Assembly (NCBI GenBank): GCA_012798055.1
Contig: JAAZOA010000083.1
Coordinates: 1 to 5,009 of the forward strand
Length of the DNA: 5,009 nucleotides
Source of the DNA: Syntrophomonadaceae bacterium
GTDB lineage: Bacteria > Bacillota > Syntrophomonadia > Syntrophomonadales > Syntrophomonadaceae
Reading direction: 5' to 3'
Shown: positions 4,631 through 5,009 of the stretch, piece by piece
How positions within the stretch are numbered: position 1 is the stretch's first letter
How the letters are laid out: the number at the start of each line of letters is the position of its first letter
Notes under the pieces: model-generated
The model's database searches: none
What the model was told of the DNA's origin: nothing
The model's input: the letters and a program-made list of their open reading frames with translations, nothing else
Made by a program: the position numbers and the translations under genes

Positions 4631-5009
4631 ATGCACAAGATAACCTCGCTGGAGAATCCCCAGGTCAAGCAGGCCGCCAGCTTGAAAAAACGCAAATACC
4701 GCCGGGAACTGGAAATGTTTCTCATTGAAGGGCGCAGGGCGGCTATGGAAGCTAAGCGCAGGCCTGAGCTGATTGCTTCGATTTTCGTCGAGGAGCAGCT
4801 GGCAGGAGACCGGGATTTGCTCCAGGATTTTGAGCCGACTAAGATATTTGCCACAGATAGAAGGATCATACGTCACATCTGCGGCACGGAACAGCCCCAG
4901 GGTATAGCCCTGGTCATGCGCAATCCGCACTGGGATTGGCAAAAAATGCTTGACCGCAAGGGTGTCATACTGCTCCTGGACCGTATATCTGATCCGGGCA
5001 ATATGGGCA
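4631..5009 (+). CDS. TrmH/SpoU-family RNA methyltransferase, N-terminal part (cut by the right edge)
   Basis: The first 126 residues are present and the frame is open to the window edge. It begins MHKITSLENPQVKQAASLKK, typical of this family, followed by a substrate-binding domain (about 26-96) with FLIEGRR (30-36) and TEQPQGIALV (86-95). The start of the SPOUT methyltransferase domain carries LLLDRISDPGNMG (114-126), its first conserved motif. The S-adenosylmethionine knot motifs lie beyond the edge. Members 2'-O-methylate ribose in rRNA or tRNA; this type resembles YsgA of Bacillus and RlmB-like proteins, but the target nucleotide is not inferable. The ATG at 4631 follows GGAGGG (4619-4624) by 6 nt. 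In many Firmicutes such a gene lies between rplT and pheS-pheT, so those may follow outside the window. Confidence 0.92.
   Translation, partial: MHKITSLENPQVKQAASLKKRKYRRELEMFLIEGRRAAMEAKRRPELIASIFVEEQLAGDRDLLQDFEPTKIFATDRRIIRHICGTEQPQGIALVMRNPHWDWQKMLDRKGVILLLDRISDPGNMG

Overview
The window looks like a chromosomal segment of a Firmicute, most likely a member of the Clostridia. The gene order thrS, infC, rpmI, rplT followed by a TrmH-family rRNA methyltransferase is typical of that phylum. The purine-rich Shine-Dalgarno sequences close to AGGAGG, the sigma-A-like promoters with extended -10 elements and the intrinsic terminators all fit. Genus and species cannot be fixed from this sequence.

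Left part (1-978), all on the minus strand. Reading leftwards there is a small putative quinol monooxygenase of the ABM/YgiN family (691-978) with its own promoter and intrinsic terminator. Then comes a separate unit with its own promoter that encodes a 145-residue helical protein with a C-terminal zinc ribbon (78-515). It is followed 22 nt later by the first 18 codons of another zinc-ribbon protein, which runs off the left edge (1-55). The function of the two zinc-ribbon genes is not known from sequence.

Middle (979-3170). A divergent intergenic region of 281 bp carries promoters in both directions. It leads into thrS on the plus strand, a complete threonyl-tRNA synthetase with intact editing and catalytic residues. 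No T-box is visible upstream of thrS.

Right part (3171-5009). A leader of about 225 nt, ending in a strong hairpin with a short T-run, precedes infC-rpmI-rplT (IF3, L35, L20). Its position and its two mutually exclusive foldings match the L20-responsive attenuation leader known for this operon in Firmicutes. infC most likely starts at a rare ATA codon, in line with the known use of non-canonical infC starts for IF3 autoregulation. A perfect intrinsic terminator closes the operon after rplT. A new transcription unit then begins with a TrmH/SpoU-family RNA methyltransferase that is cut by the right edge.

The plus-strand genes all serve translation: charging tRNA-Thr, initiation, two large-subunit proteins and rRNA modification. 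L20 and IF3 are expected to feed back on their own operon. I see no mobile element, CRISPR array, tRNA or rRNA. I also find no clear candidate for a new biological system. The least-explained genes are the two adjacent zinc-ribbon genes.
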